Assembly: GCF_000385335.1 (NCBI RefSeq)
Contig: NZ_ARWA01000001.1
Location: 3,054,001-3,118,000 of the forward strand
DNA length: 64,000 nucleotides
Direction: 5' to 3'
Origin: Methyloferula stellata AR4
GTDB lineage: Bacteria; Pseudomonadota; Alphaproteobacteria; Rhizobiales; Beijerinckiaceae
The notes under the pieces are model-generated. The model made no database searches, was not told the origin of the DNA, and worked only from the letters and a program-made list of their open reading frames with translations. Positions 17,145 to 25,779 of the stretch are shown here, one piece after another. The position numbers were made by a program, and so were the translations under genes. How positions within the stretch are numbered: the stretch's first letter is position 1; every line of letters begins with the position of its first letter.

Positions 17145-18118
17145 TGCGGGCCTCGCGAAGCATCGTAGCTCTGCTCATGGCTTCGATCGATATCTGTTTG
17201 CCTACGAACGCGAAGGCCCAGACTGTTTATGTCATCAGTCAGTCTGGCCATCGTCTGACGGAGATCGCTTCAGCGGAGACCCCGCCCCAGACGATCGATT
17301 TGCCGCTCGGCCCGGTCAATATGGCAGCCTCTTGCGACGGCCGCTTTCTGTTCGTCACGCATCCCGAACTGCGAAAGATCAGCGTCGTCGATCTCGCACA
17401 GAGAAAAGTGCGATCCGTCTTGCCCTATCCGGGCATGCCCTTCGGTATCGCGAGCGATGCCGATGCGACGCATATTTTCGTCACGGATTGGAACAGGGGC
17501 GTCGTTTCGCGCATGGATGTGGCGAACGGCAAGATCACGGCGGAAACGAAAACCGGCCGCTCGCCCGCCCATGTCGTTTTCGACCACGGCCGCAACCGGC
17601 TTTTCGTTGCCAATCGCGAAGATGGAACGGTCAGTGCGCTCGACGCGACGTCGCTTGCAATCGTCGCGACAATAAAAGTCGGCAAGGCGCCGTTTGCTTT
17701 GGCCTTCTCAGCTTTGGCGGCGCGGGTCTATGTCGCAAATGTCCAAAGCGACGACATCAGTGTGATCGATGCGCGAAGCCTGCATGTGCTGGCCACGGTG
17801 CCTGTCGGCAAAATGCCTTATGGTGTTGCTGTTTCAAGCGACGGGAAGAAGCTTCTCGTGACAAGCCAGGCGGAAAACGACGCCGTCTTGCTTGACGCTG
17901 AAACGCTCGCGTCGATCGCCCGCATCAAGACAGGCCGCTATCCGGAAGGGGCCGTTTTCGATGCTTCGGGTCATCGCGCGGAGGTCGCGAATTGGTTCTC
18001 GGATACGGTTTCCGTGCTCGATCTCGATCACGCCGTTGAGGTGCAACGGATTCCGGTCGCGGAAGGCCCGCGCTATGTCGCTCTTGCCCCTGCCCCCAGC
18101 CTCTGCCATGCGGATTGA
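17144..18118 (+). CDS. Secreted YVTN-type beta-propeller protein
   Basis: A 324-residue protein with a signal peptide (about 1-26, ending NAKAQ) and seven YVTN/NHL-like blades, for example RLFVANREDGTVSALDATSL and VYVANVQSDDISVIDARSL. Such propellers are found beside PQQ alcohol dehydrogenase genes and are probably periplasmic. Coupling to mxaD through TAATG says it belongs to methanol oxidation. It might correspond to MxaE of some mxa loci, but I cannot establish that. No catalytic residues are evident. Confidence 0.8.
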   Translation: MRASRSIVALLMASIDICLPTNAKAQTVYVISQSGHRLTEIASAETPPQTIDLPLGPVNMAASCDGRFLFVTHPELRKISVVDLAQRKVRSVLPYPGMPFGIASDADATHIFVTDWNRGVVSRMDVANGKITAETKTGRSPAHVVFDHGRNRLFVANREDGTVSALDATSLAIVATIKVGKAPFALAFSALAARVYVANVQSDDISVIDARSLHVLATVPVGKMPYGVAVSSDGKKLLVTSQAENDAVLLDAETLASIARIKTGRYPEGAVFDASGHRAEVANWFSDTVSVLDLDHAVEVQRIPVAEGPRYVALAPAPSLCHAD

Positions 18119-18159
18119 GCGCTGACCGATCTATGGCGCCTATGACATCCACGACTTCG

Positions 18160-19065
18160 TCAGGACGGCGCTCCGCAGAGCCCCACCCAATGTCCCGTCG
18201 CGGATTTGATCCGGGGCAGTTCCGGAATATTAGAGGTGATTTCAAGATCGGAAATATCGAGAAAACCATCCGGAAGACGATTGGCATCGAGACCAAGGTC
18301 GTTTGCCGATTGATGCAGCTCGATCGCATAGGACTGCAGCTCGCCAATTCCGAACATAACGACGGACTTCGCATGCATTTGACGATCGAGCGCGTAGCCT
18401 GTCGCAAGATGCAACGCGCCGATCAAAATCACGGATTTGTCGCCATTCGCGGCTTTTTTGATCTCGTCCGCGATCAAGGCATCTTCGGCCAACCGCTCAC
18501 GCCAGCGCGCCTGCGCAAGCCGCTCCTCGTAAAGCGGATCGCGCGCCCGGCCAGCTTCGGCACCCTCGTTCAAGAGGCATGAATAGATCGGATCGAGTCT
18601 TCCGCCGGGAAGGCCATCGTCTGATGCGATAAGACCTGTCGTATCGAAAGCGATCGTCTCGATTTTGAAATGGGCTAATTTTTGCGCCATCTCGCCGGTG
18701 AGCTTCGCGGCTTCGAGTTGATCGCCGCCGTCGACGCCTGTGAAGCGCGCGCCGCCGGCGTGATAGGCTCGCGCGAACGCATCGACGTCCATCGCACCGT
18801 GATAAATCTTGTCGAACAGCGGCTGAAACTTGCTGGGGATTTCGATGAAGACCTTCTTTATATCCGCCGCCGTGACGGCCGCTATGAATGCATCCGACGC
18901 CCGAAAGCCATAATGGGGAAGCGAGCCGTGGTCCGGGTCGCCTATGACATGAAACTGCGCGGGATCCGCGAGAAACGACCCCAGAGCCTCAGCATGCGCT
19001 GAGCCTGAGAAAAGATTGGCATTCAGCAGGATTGCCACAGCGATCTGACGGGCACGCACTCTCAT
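18160..19065 (-). CDS. Secreted protein, possible EreA/ChaN-like superfamily
   Basis: A 301-residue protein with an N-terminal signal (ends GSAHA). Motifs VIGDPDHG near the start of the mature chain and VILIGALHLATGY near the end recall the His-containing core of the ChaN/erythromycin-esterase-like superfamily. The assignment is tentative and no function can be given. ATG 19065 sits almost on an AAAGGA ribosome site, so GTG 19059 two codons later may be the true start. It converges on the beta-propeller gene. Confidence 0.65.
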   Translation of the reverse strand: MRVRARQIAVAILLNANLFSGSAHAEALGSFLADPAQFHVIGDPDHGSLPHYGFRASDAFIAAVTAADIKKVFIEIPSKFQPLFDKIYHGAMDVDAFARAYHAGGARFTGVDGGDQLEAAKLTGEMAQKLAHFKIETIAFDTTGLIASDDGLPGGRLDPIYSCLLNEGAEAGRARDPLYEERLAQARWRERLAEDALIADEIKKAANGDKSVILIGALHLATGYALDRQMHAKSVVMFGIGELQSYAIELHQSANDLGLDANRLPDGFLDISDLEITSNIPELPRIKSATGHWVGLCGAPS

Positions 19066-19369
19066 TCCTTTCTACAACAAGCCCATATCAATGCGCGCCA
19101 TGCCGTTTCGATGCCGTACGTATTGATCACTGACGCGACAGACCGGCCGTATGGAGTAAAACTTAAATAAAGTCAGTACTGTATGGCCTATCCTATTCCT
19201 CCCCTGGTGCCTTTTAATATCAAATAGTTATATGGATTTGATCACCCATTATCGGAGCGCTTTTGGCGTCTCCGGCAACAAGCTCGAGATTTCGCGAAAC
19301 CGCCCTCGATGCCGCGGCTAGAAGCGCAGATGTCCCGCATTGAAGCCTCCAACTCCATTGGCGCCCGGT
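19066..19369. other. Gene-free stretch
   Basis: The 304 bases hold the upstream region of the preceding minus-strand gene. It is AT-richer around 19150-19240. No repeat, hairpin or promoter was convincing. Confidence 0.4.
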
Positions 19370-19684
19370 TCACACAGACTCCACGGCTCTGTCTTTCACC
19401 GGCTCAGTGTTCAGAAGGTCAATGAGAGTGCGTGGAAGCTCAAGATAGCGGAAGCGCGACAGGGCATAGCCGCCGTTACAAGGCCGCTCGATTTCCACCA
19501 GCCTGACTTCGAATTGATCGATGCAGGTTTCGTCAGGAAGAACATCACGAACGGTGTAAACCGCGTCCTTCGTGAGACCATCCATCGAAGATGTGTAAAA
19601 AAAGCCGTGGATATTGAACCTGCGGTGCAGATCGGCGTCGATGCATACGATCTTGGTTCCAGGTGGCGTATGGGGCGATATCAT
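19370..19684 (-). CDS. Conserved hypothetical small protein
   Basis: About 104 residues from ATG 19684 (ISPHTPPGTKIVCIDAD); an in-frame ATG at 19765 would add 27 poorly coding residues. The pattern PGTKIVCID, GLTKDAVYTVRDV, FEVRLVEIERP and RFRYLELPRT resembles short proteins found in rhizobial phages and genomic islands whose function is unknown. No signal or membrane segment. It stands alone, and no other phage gene was found nearby. Confidence 0.6.
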   Translation of the reverse strand: MISPHTPPGTKIVCIDADLHRRFNIHGFFYTSSMDGLTKDAVYTVRDVLPDETCIDQFEVRLVEIERPCNGGYALSRFRYLELPRTLIDLLNTEPVKDRAVESV

Positions 19685-20016
19685 CTCAGCATCTCTCGCA
19701 TATCTGCGTCGCCCATTGTCCGGGCACAGCTTTGCGCGGAAGACGGGGAAAGAGTCGATGTCCAATCATGACATTTGATGCCAATTGCCGCATCGGCAAG
19801 ATGTTGCAGGCCGGTTTCTCTTTATTCAGATGGATTGTGGTGAACGCCGAACCGGCCGATCCTTTCATCCGGCTTCTGCGACTTTCCCGCCTCCCCCCAT
19901 ACAATCGTCGCTCTGGCACGGGCTTCCCATGCCGAAAAAGCGATTCGACGCCTGGACGCGCCTCGTGATCTAATGACGTTTGCCTGCCGACACCCCCGCA
20001 TATGAGGCAATGATCC
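19685..20016. other. Gene-free stretch
   Basis: The 332 bases between a minus-strand small gene and a plus-strand small gene form a divergent promoter region. No motif or coding frame was convincing. Confidence 0.35.
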
Positions 20017-20175
20017 GTGCCTAAGCCCAATTCTCAGCGTCCCGACCTTGTGCCCATCATCGTGCTTTTGGGGGTAGTCGGCGCGATCTGCATCGGCTTT
20101 TGGCTCTTCCCCTACATGCAGAAGATGATTCAACGGGAGGATTGCATCTCGGTCGGCCGCCAGGATTGCGGTTAA
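20017..20175 (+). CDS. Small single-span membrane protein
   Basis: A 52-residue protein starting at GTG 20017 after a GAGG at 20004-20007. A TM helix about 12-32 (VPIIVLLGVVGAICIGFWLF) is followed by YMQKMIQREDCISVGRQDCG with two Cys. I recognise this as a short conserved form seen in Rhizobiales, without known function. It is too short for most gene callers. Confidence 0.6.
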   Translation: MPKPNSQRPDLVPIIVLLGVVGAICIGFWLFPYMQKMIQREDCISVGRQDCG

Positions 20176-20461
20176 CCGCATCAGGCAGCACGCAGTTCGA
20201 GCAGGCTTGAGCCCTGCGGAGCGTCCCGGCCGGCCGCGGGCCAATAGAGTCAAAAGATTGATTTAACGCAATGGATACCGGCTTTTCGCGTGTTTCTTGC
20301 CTTCTCCTAGAACATGATCGCTCTAGTTTGAATCGCGTCGCGCCCCGATCTTTTGTTTCACGCAGGGTCTTGTCCAAAACGTCTGCGCCTTTTTGGGATC
20401 ATGCTCCAGGTGGCAGGGCCGCACGTCTATATGGGACACAGGGATACAAGATGGCACTGGA

Positions 20462-20972
20462 GTGAGCGAACGGCATTTCACGCTGTTTGGAAAGATCGTT
20501 CAGAGTTTCGCCGCGCATGAATTGCTGATGTCGCGCATCGCGGCGCATCTGCTCGGCACGCAAACAGCGTCCGCCATTTTGGTGACCCACCATCTGACAT
20601 TGGAAGAGAAGCACAAGACATTGCTCGACCTGCCGCGTCACCGCAATGTCCCGCTCGATCAATATGATCGCGTAAGGACCTATCTCAACGTTCTCATGAT
20701 GCTTGCGCCGCTGCGCAACGATATCGTCCATTCCACTTGGGTTTCGGCTCAATCGCCGGGCTTCGTTCAACCGGATTGGATTCTCAATCCCTTGCCCCGG
20801 CTGAAAGCGGTCCATGCGGGAGCAGACGGTCCGCCGAGCGTTCGTCGAAGATGACGACGAACGCTCGGCCTATAGTCTCGAGGATTTTACCGAGATAGCG
20901 AGCAATCTCGAAAGCAATCTTGCGTTGTTTTCGGACTACGCCGCCGAGGCCGGGCTAGTCGGTAAGTTTTAG
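20462..20972 (+). pseudogene. Conserved hypothetical gene with apparent frameshift near 20805-20820
   Basis: From GTG 20462 the frame reads SERHFTLFGKIVQSFAAHEL and stays coding-like through WILNPLPRLKAVH, then ends at 20854 with a low-complexity tail. A second frame from about 20805 continues coding-like (REQTVRRAFVEDDDERSAYS, then LEDFTEIASNLESNLALFSD) to TAG 20972. Joined, the product would be about 170 residues. A single-base change near 20805-20820 explains it. Either the gene is broken or the base call is wrong. The function is unknown. Confidence 0.6.
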
Positions 20973-20976
20973 AGCA

Positions 20977-21009
20977 TGTTCCATGGACGGCCATGCCGCC
21001 CATGGAACA
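20977..21009 (-). terminator. Terminator-like hairpin after the outer-membrane transporter gene
   Basis: Perfect 10-bp stem TGTTCCATGG (20977-20986) and CCATGGAACA (21000-21009) with a 13-base loop. It lies 22 bases after the stop of the minus-strand gene at 21032. No strong T tract follows. Confidence 0.5.
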
Positions 21010-21031
21010 GTACATACCAAAGGCTGAGGCC

Positions 21032-21973
21032 TCAATATTTCGCGACGAGCGGTGCCGGCGCGGACGGTGCCCACAAAGGCACGACGAGGCGGCCCCAGAA
21101 CCGCGTGTCATAGCCCGTGTAATTCCGTTCGGCGACATCGCGGGTCACGTAAAATTGTGTGATCACCGGACCGAAATTATAACCGACGAGTCCGCCGAGC
21201 GCGAATTGCTGCTGCGGATGGGCGAAGCCAAAAGCGTCCATATCCCGCGCGGCGCCGCCGAGATCGGTCGAGCCATAGCCGACAAGTCCGACTTCCCATT
21301 TGTCGATATGTTTCGTCGCGGCGAAGTCGACCTGCGCCGAGTCGGGCTGCGTATGGATGCCGGTGTTGTTGTCGTTGAAGCTGTGGCCGTAGAAGAAATT
21401 GGCGCTCAAGGCCCAACCGTCGTGATTATAGGCGACCGATGCCGATTCGACGAAGGTCCAGAAATTCCCGCCGATGCCGACATTATTGCCGACATCCGTA
21501 TCGACCGGACCGAAGAAGCCGACATGATCGGCGACGCTCCAGCCGCCGCCGAGATCCCAGGCGAGGCCAGCGAGACCGCCGTAATTATATATGTCGCGAT
21601 GCCAGCTTGATCCGGCGGGTGAGTTGGGATTGATGCCGACGCCGATTTCCGGGATCGTCGCGATAAGTTCGAGCCTGCCGCCGAGCAATGTCGCGGGCGT
21701 CGACCAGATCATGACCGGCAGATTGATGACCGCATCGATCTTCGGTGAGCCGAAAGCCGAATTCGACCGCTCGAAATAGGTGCCCGTATCGACGAAATAG
21801 AGGCCCTGCGGCAAAGGCGCGCCGAGCTGCAGTCCGGCCGTCCAGCCGGGCGGGTTGACCGGCGTCGCGAGAGCGCCATCGACAGAGGCGAGACCCGCCA
21901 CCGTCGCGACAGTTGCCGTCAGCAAATATCCATATTTGCGCGCGGTTTTATTTTTGTTTCTCATTTTTGACAT
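21032..21973 (-). CDS. Outer-membrane transporter, meta-pathway phenol degradation (SphA-like) family
   Basis: About 313 residues from ATG 21973 (SKMRNKNKTARKYG) after GGGGG; an in-frame ATG at 21994 is possible. The signal peptide ends near GALA. The beta-barrel sequence has alternating hydrophobics and aromatic girdle residues, with YNYGGLAGLAWDLGGG and VGYNFGPVITQFYVTRDV, typical of the transporter family annotated after phenol meta-pathway loci. It would form an outer-membrane channel for hydrophobic or aromatic compounds. The substrate is unknown. Confidence 0.75.
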   Translation of the reverse strand: MSKMRNKNKTARKYGYLLTATVATVAGLASVDGALATPVNPPGWTAGLQLGAPLPQGLYFVDTGTYFERSNSAFGSPKIDAVINLPVMIWSTPATLLGGRLELIATIPEIGVGINPNSPAGSSWHRDIYNYGGLAGLAWDLGGGWSVADHVGFFGPVDTDVGNNVGIGGNFWTFVESASVAYNHDGWALSANFFYGHSFNDNNTGIHTQPDSAQVDFAATKHIDKWEVGLVGYGSTDLGGAARDMDAFGFAHPQQQFALGGLVGYNFGPVITQFYVTRDVAERNYTGYDTRFWGRLVVPLWAPSAPAPLVAKY

Positions 21974-22186
21974 AAGAGCCCCCATTTGCACCAACGCTTA
22001 AAGCTAGATGCAAAGGCGGCTCGTGTAGTTGATCTCGATCATAGCGGCGCACCGCGGGCATTCAAAAACGCTGCGGGGAAGAGTCTTCCATCGTGCGGCA
22101 AATTCGGCCGGCGAAGCCTTTCGGCTTTCTATGTTATAGGATAGCTGGAAAGCCATGTTCGTCACGACCGGTTCGGGAGACTGATC

Positions 22187-22987
22187 TTGCGCCCTTTTCT
22201 TTCGCTTGCCCTTATCGGCAGCCTGTCAATTGCCGCCTTGCCCGCGCTGGCTGAGCCCGCGCCGTCCGAGGCTCAAACGGCGATCCGCGCGGCAGTGGCA
22301 AGCCCGGATCGCAAGCCCGAAGACACGGCGCGCGATATCTATCGGCATCCGGTCGAGACGCTGACATTCTTCGGCGTGTCTCCAACAAAGACAGTCGTGG
22401 AGATCTGGCCCGCGCCCGGCTGGTATGCCGAGATTCTGGCGCCATTGCTGCACGACGGCGGCACATATATCGCCGCGGAGGCCCCTGGAAAGGCGCATGA
22501 TGCCCTGGCAGCGCTCTTTGCCAGCGACCCGAAGCGCTTCGATAAGGCCGTGCTGACCACGCTGGAAAAAGGCAAAGCCAGCGAGATCGCGCCACCTGGC
22601 AGTGCCGACATCGTGCTGACCTTCCGCAATGTCCATAATTTCCTGATGGCGGGCGATGCGGCGGCGGCGCAATTTTTCGCGGATTGCTATCGCGCTTTGA
22701 AACCAGGCGGCGTGCTTGGCGTCGTCGATCATCATTTGCCGGAAGACGCAGCGCAGGAATTCAGCGGCGGTTATGTCAAACGTTCCACCATCATCAGATT
22801 GGCGGAGGCGGCGGGCTTCAAGTTCGACGGCGAAAGCGAGATCAACGCCAATCCAAAGGACAATCACAATCATCCCAAGGGCGTCTGGACCCTGCCGCCG
22901 GTCTACGCGTTGAAAGATGCCGATCGTGCGCAATATCAAGCCATCGGCGAATCCGACCGCCTGACGCTGCGCTTCGTGAAGCCCTGA
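22187..22987 (+). CDS. Secreted class I methyltransferase-like protein
   Basis: A 266-residue protein starting at TTG 22187 after GGGAGA. The signal peptide is residues 1-22 (ends LPALA). A SAM-methyltransferase-like fold follows, with motif I altered (VVEIWPAPGWYAEIL) and motif LKPGGVLGVVDHHLP. This predicted-methyltransferase family (COG4798-like) is exported, which makes SAM-dependent activity puzzling. It may have lost or changed catalysis. It converges on the His/Gly-rich gene with a strong hairpin between them. Confidence 0.75.
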   Translation: MRPFLSLALIGSLSIAALPALAEPAPSEAQTAIRAAVASPDRKPEDTARDIYRHPVETLTFFGVSPTKTVVEIWPAPGWYAEILAPLLHDGGTYIAAEAPGKAHDALAALFASDPKRFDKAVLTTLEKGKASEIAPPGSADIVLTFRNVHNFLMAGDAAAAQFFADCYRALKPGGVLGVVDHHLPEDAAQEFSGGYVKRSTIIRLAEAAGFKFDGESEINANPKDNHNHPKGVWTLPPVYALKDADRAQYQAIGESDRLTLRFVKP

Positions 22988-23080
22988 TCAAACATTATGC
23001 ATCATGCAGCCGACCGATCGAATGGTTCGACCCGCTACGGTCATCGTCACGCCCGAAGATCTTCGCGGAGACCGTCGTTC

Positions 23081-23109
23081 GAACCGGCGGCCATAATTGC
23101 CGCCGGTTC
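23081..23109. terminator. Bidirectional terminator between convergent genes
   Basis: Perfect 11-bp stem GAACCGGCGGC (23081-23091) and GCCGCCGGTTC (23099-23109) with loop CATAATT. It lies between the ends of the plus-strand methyltransferase-like gene (22987) and the minus-strand His/Gly-rich gene (23126). Confidence 0.7.
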
Positions 23110-23125
23110 GTGTGTCGATCGGTAA

Positions 23126-23827
23126 TCAGTTTCTGGCCGAAGTGGTATCCGGCAGGCTGACGAAGCGGACCACCGGCTTCTCCGCCTGCATCTCGGCCAT
23201 CTCGGCCTGAACCTCTTTATCGGTCATCTTCCGATCCGACAGCTTGATGATGAAATTGCTGTCCTGGTTCGGGCCGTCGGTGATGACGACTTCATAGGCT
23301 TGCAGGAATTTCGCAACGTCCGCCGCCGTCGCGGTCTCCACGAAGCCGATGAGCACAAAGGTCCCGTTATCGGCATTACAATTGGATACGGCCGGGGCGG
23401 GAACCATCTTCTCCCGGTAATAGCCCGATTGCTCCCGCATGACGCCAACGCTGGCCGTCTCAACCGGCTGGTCATAAACGGGGCCGCCACCGTAGACCGG
23501 CCCGCAGCCAAAGTGATGGCAATGCGGGAAATGCGGAAACGGATGCGGGAACGGATGCGGGAAATGGCCGGGAAACGGGTGATGGCCGAAACCCGGATCG
23601 TGAAGACCCGCGAAATGGTTTGGCATCTGATGACCGAAGCCACCATGGAAGCCTCCGAAGCCGCCACCAAAATGACCGCCGCCAAAATGGCCGCCACCGA
23701 AGCCCCCGCCAAAATGGCCGCCGCCGAAACCAAAGGCCGAAGCCGCATTCGGCGCCAAGGCCGCCGCTCCGATCGCGGCCGCGAGCATAAATGTGCGATA
23801 TGATTTGAGAGAGAGAGAAAGTGCCAT
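23126..23827 (-). CDS. Secreted His- and Gly-rich low-complexity protein
   Basis: About 233 residues from ATG 23827 (ALSLSLKSYRT); the upstream in-frame ATG at 23869 gives a poor signal. The signal peptide ends ASA. A GGGHFGGGFGG-type repeat region follows, then an HFPHPFPHPFPHFPHCHHFGCG segment dense in His, Phe and Pro. The C-terminal globular domain has one Cys (SNCNADNGTFVLIGFVET). The His clusters could bind divalent metals, which is inference only. It is divergent from the transporter gene at 23981. Confidence 0.75.
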   Translation of the reverse strand: MALSLSLKSYRTFMLAAAIGAAALAPNAASAFGFGGGHFGGGFGGGHFGGGHFGGGFGGFHGGFGHQMPNHFAGLHDPGFGHHPFPGHFPHPFPHPFPHFPHCHHFGCGPVYGGGPVYDQPVETASVGVMREQSGYYREKMVPAPAVSNCNADNGTFVLIGFVETATAADVAKFLQAYEVVITDGPNQDSNFIIKLSDRKMTDKEVQAEMAEMQAEKPVVRFVSLPDTTSARN

Positions 23828-23980
23828 TGTCGTTGTCCTCAGGTCGAGGCAGCCCATCGCCGCCGTCATGCCTATGGGTCGCGTGGCGCTCCAATTCGGT
23901 TCATGAGTTCATGTGCGTTGGCACACGCGGGCGGTGCTGGCGTATAAGGGACAGAGGATCAAAGGCCGGGTAGAGAGTTC

Positions 23981-25315
23981 ATGAGACCACGGATCGTGAT
24001 CGCCAGTTTTATCGGAACGGCGATCGAATATTACGATTTCTATATCTATGCGACGGCGGCGGCCCTCGTTCTCGGGCCGATCTTCTTCCCGTCGAGCTCG
24101 CAGACCGCGCAGCAACTGAGTTCCTTTGCGACTTTCGCCATCGCCTTTATCGCGCGGCCGGTCGGATCGGCGATCTTCGGCCATTTCGGCGATCGCAGCG
24201 GGCGCAAGGCGACGCTGGTTGCCTCCTTGCTCATCATGGGGACTTGCACGACCCTGGTCGGGTTCTTGCCGGGCTACGCGCAAATCGGCTTCTGGGCGCC
24301 GCTCGTGCTGTGTGTTTTGCGCTTCGGCCAAGGCATCGGATTGGGCGGCGAATGGGGCGGCGCCGCGCTCCTGATGATCGAAAACGCGCCGGCCGGCCGC
24401 CGCGCGTGGTTTGGCATGTTTCCGCAGCTCGGCGCACCCATCGGTTTCATTTTTGCGAATGGGATCTTTCTGGCTCTTGCGGCGTCGCTTGGAGACGATG
24501 CATTCCAGCGCTGGGGGTGGCGGGTGCCTTTTCTCATGAGCGCCGTGCTTGTCTTCATCGGGCTCTATGTCCGGTTGAAACTCACCGAGACTCCCGTCTT
24601 CACGCAGGCGATGAAGCAACGGCAGCCGGCGCGCCTGCCGCTTGGAGACCTCGTCCGACATAACGCCTTGCGGACGGTGCTGGGCAGCCTCACGATGGTG
24701 GCCTGCTATGGCCTCTTCTATCTCAGCACGGTCTTTGCGCTCGGCTATGGGACGACGGCGCTGGGTTTTTCGCGGCCCGCATTCCTGGCGCTCGAATGTT
24801 TTGCCATTTTCGGGATGGTGATTGCGATCCCCATTTCGGCCCGCCTGTCCGACCATGTCGGCCGCCGTCCTGTGCTGATCGGCGGGTTGGTGCTGACGGG
24901 GCTGTCCGGTTTTCTGTTCGGACCTTTGCTCGGCAGCGGCTCGATCCTTATGATCAGCTTGTTTCTCTTCGGCGAGCTTTTCCTGATGGGCGCGATCTTT
25001 GCCCCGATGGGCGCCTATTTGCCGGAGCTTTTCCCGACGCGGGTGCGCTATACTGGCGCCTCGGTCACCTATAATCTCGGCGGTATTCTCGGCGCCTCTT
25101 TCGCGCCATCCATCGCGCAGATGCTCGCAGACCGGGGCGGCCTCAATTGGGTGGGCGCCTATCTCACGGCCGCGGCGCTGGTCAGTCTCGGCGCCGTGTT
25201 ATGGATCGGCGAAACGCGCCATGTCGATCTTGCGCCCGAGGCAAGCGGTGCGCCGCCGTATGACTTGCAGCCATCGCAGGCGCTGGATTCCCTGCCCTCG
25301 CTAAGCGACATATGA
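23981..25315 (+). CDS. MFS transporter, metabolite:proton symporter (MHS) family
   Basis: Inner-membrane carrier of 444 residues with twelve TM segments. Family marks are ASFIGTAIEYYDFYIYA at the N-terminus, FGHFGDRSGRK in loop 2-3 and RLSDHVGRRP in loop 8-9, as in ProP/ShiA/KgtP-like carriers of organic acids or osmolytes. It is probably proton-coupled. The substrate cannot be told from sequence. A short hairpin with T tract follows the stop. An antisense frame of over 300 codons is a shadow. Confidence 0.88.
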   Translation: MRPRIVIASFIGTAIEYYDFYIYATAAALVLGPIFFPSSSQTAQQLSSFATFAIAFIARPVGSAIFGHFGDRSGRKATLVASLLIMGTCTTLVGFLPGYAQIGFWAPLVLCVLRFGQGIGLGGEWGGAALLMIENAPAGRRAWFGMFPQLGAPIGFIFANGIFLALAASLGDDAFQRWGWRVPFLMSAVLVFIGLYVRLKLTETPVFTQAMKQRQPARLPLGDLVRHNALRTVLGSLTMVACYGLFYLSTVFALGYGTTALGFSRPAFLALECFAIFGMVIAIPISARLSDHVGRRPVLIGGLVLTGLSGFLFGPLLGSGSILMISLFLFGELFLMGAIFAPMGAYLPELFPTRVRYTGASVTYNLGGILGASFAPSIAQMLADRGGLNWVGAYLTAAALVSLGAVLWIGETRHVDLAPEASGAPPYDLQPSQALDSLPSLSDI

Positions 25316-25316
25316 A

Positions 25317-25347
25317 AGGGCCCGCGGATTAGGCCCTCAAATTTTTC
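25317..25347 (+). terminator. Rho-independent terminator after the MHS transporter
   Basis: Stem AGGGCC (25317-25322) and GGCCCT (25332-25337) with a 9-base loop, then TCAAATTTTT. It starts two bases after the transporter stop and overlaps the 3' end of the small minus-strand gene at 25337. Confidence 0.6.
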
Positions 25348-25501
25348 CGATCACCATGAGGATGACCACAACCACCAAGATGGTACCGAGGATGCCAATA
25401 CCACCATTGCCATAGCCATAGCCGTAGCCGCCGAACCGGCCGCTGAAGCCACCGAATAAAAAGATGATGACGAGAATGAGAAGAATGAGCCCCAACGACA
25501 T
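25337..25501 (-). CDS. DUF3309-family small membrane protein
   Basis: A 54-residue protein starting SLGLILLILVIIFLFG, a Gly/Tyr-rich linker (GGYGYGYGNGG), then a second hydrophobic helix ending VVVVILMVIGKI. This two-helix pattern is the DUF3309 family of alphaproteobacteria, with no known function. ATG 25501 has GGAG 10 bases upstream, better placed than the in-frame ATG at 25540. Confidence 0.75.
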   Translation of the reverse strand: MSLGLILLILVIIFLFGGFSGRFGGYGYGYGNGGIGILGTILVVVVILMVIGKI

Positions 25502-25779
25502 GAACTTGATCTCCATTTGGCGGGCTGCCGGCCATTGCACTGCCTTGCCAAGCTGAACATAGGTATCCGCAGTCCACCGTCATAGATTGGGGAAACTACG
25601 CAGACCCCGCAGATGCGTCCGTGGGGCGCATCTGTCTGTCACTCATTCTAAACGTGCGTATGCAAGAGGAACTTAGCTGTCTTTCAGGTGTTGTTACGGG
25701 CCGTCGCCCTATGTGCGATCAGCCCCTTGCGGTACTGCCCGCGATGACGTGGGGAGTCCGACATACCTCGGCGGATGAG

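Noticed and set aside
19370-20972. Prophage remnant suggested by the small phage-like protein and a broken gene
   Set aside because: No integrase, capsid, lysis or attachment repeats were seen; two small genes are not enough.
23470-23760. CRISPR-like or tandem DNA repeat in the Gly/His region
   Set aside because: The periodicity is codon-level low complexity (GGGHFGG units) inside a coding sequence, without spacers.
23909-24856. 315-codon minus-strand frame opposite the MHS transporter
   Set aside because: Highly charged, no family resemblance, opposite a clear twelve-helix transporter.
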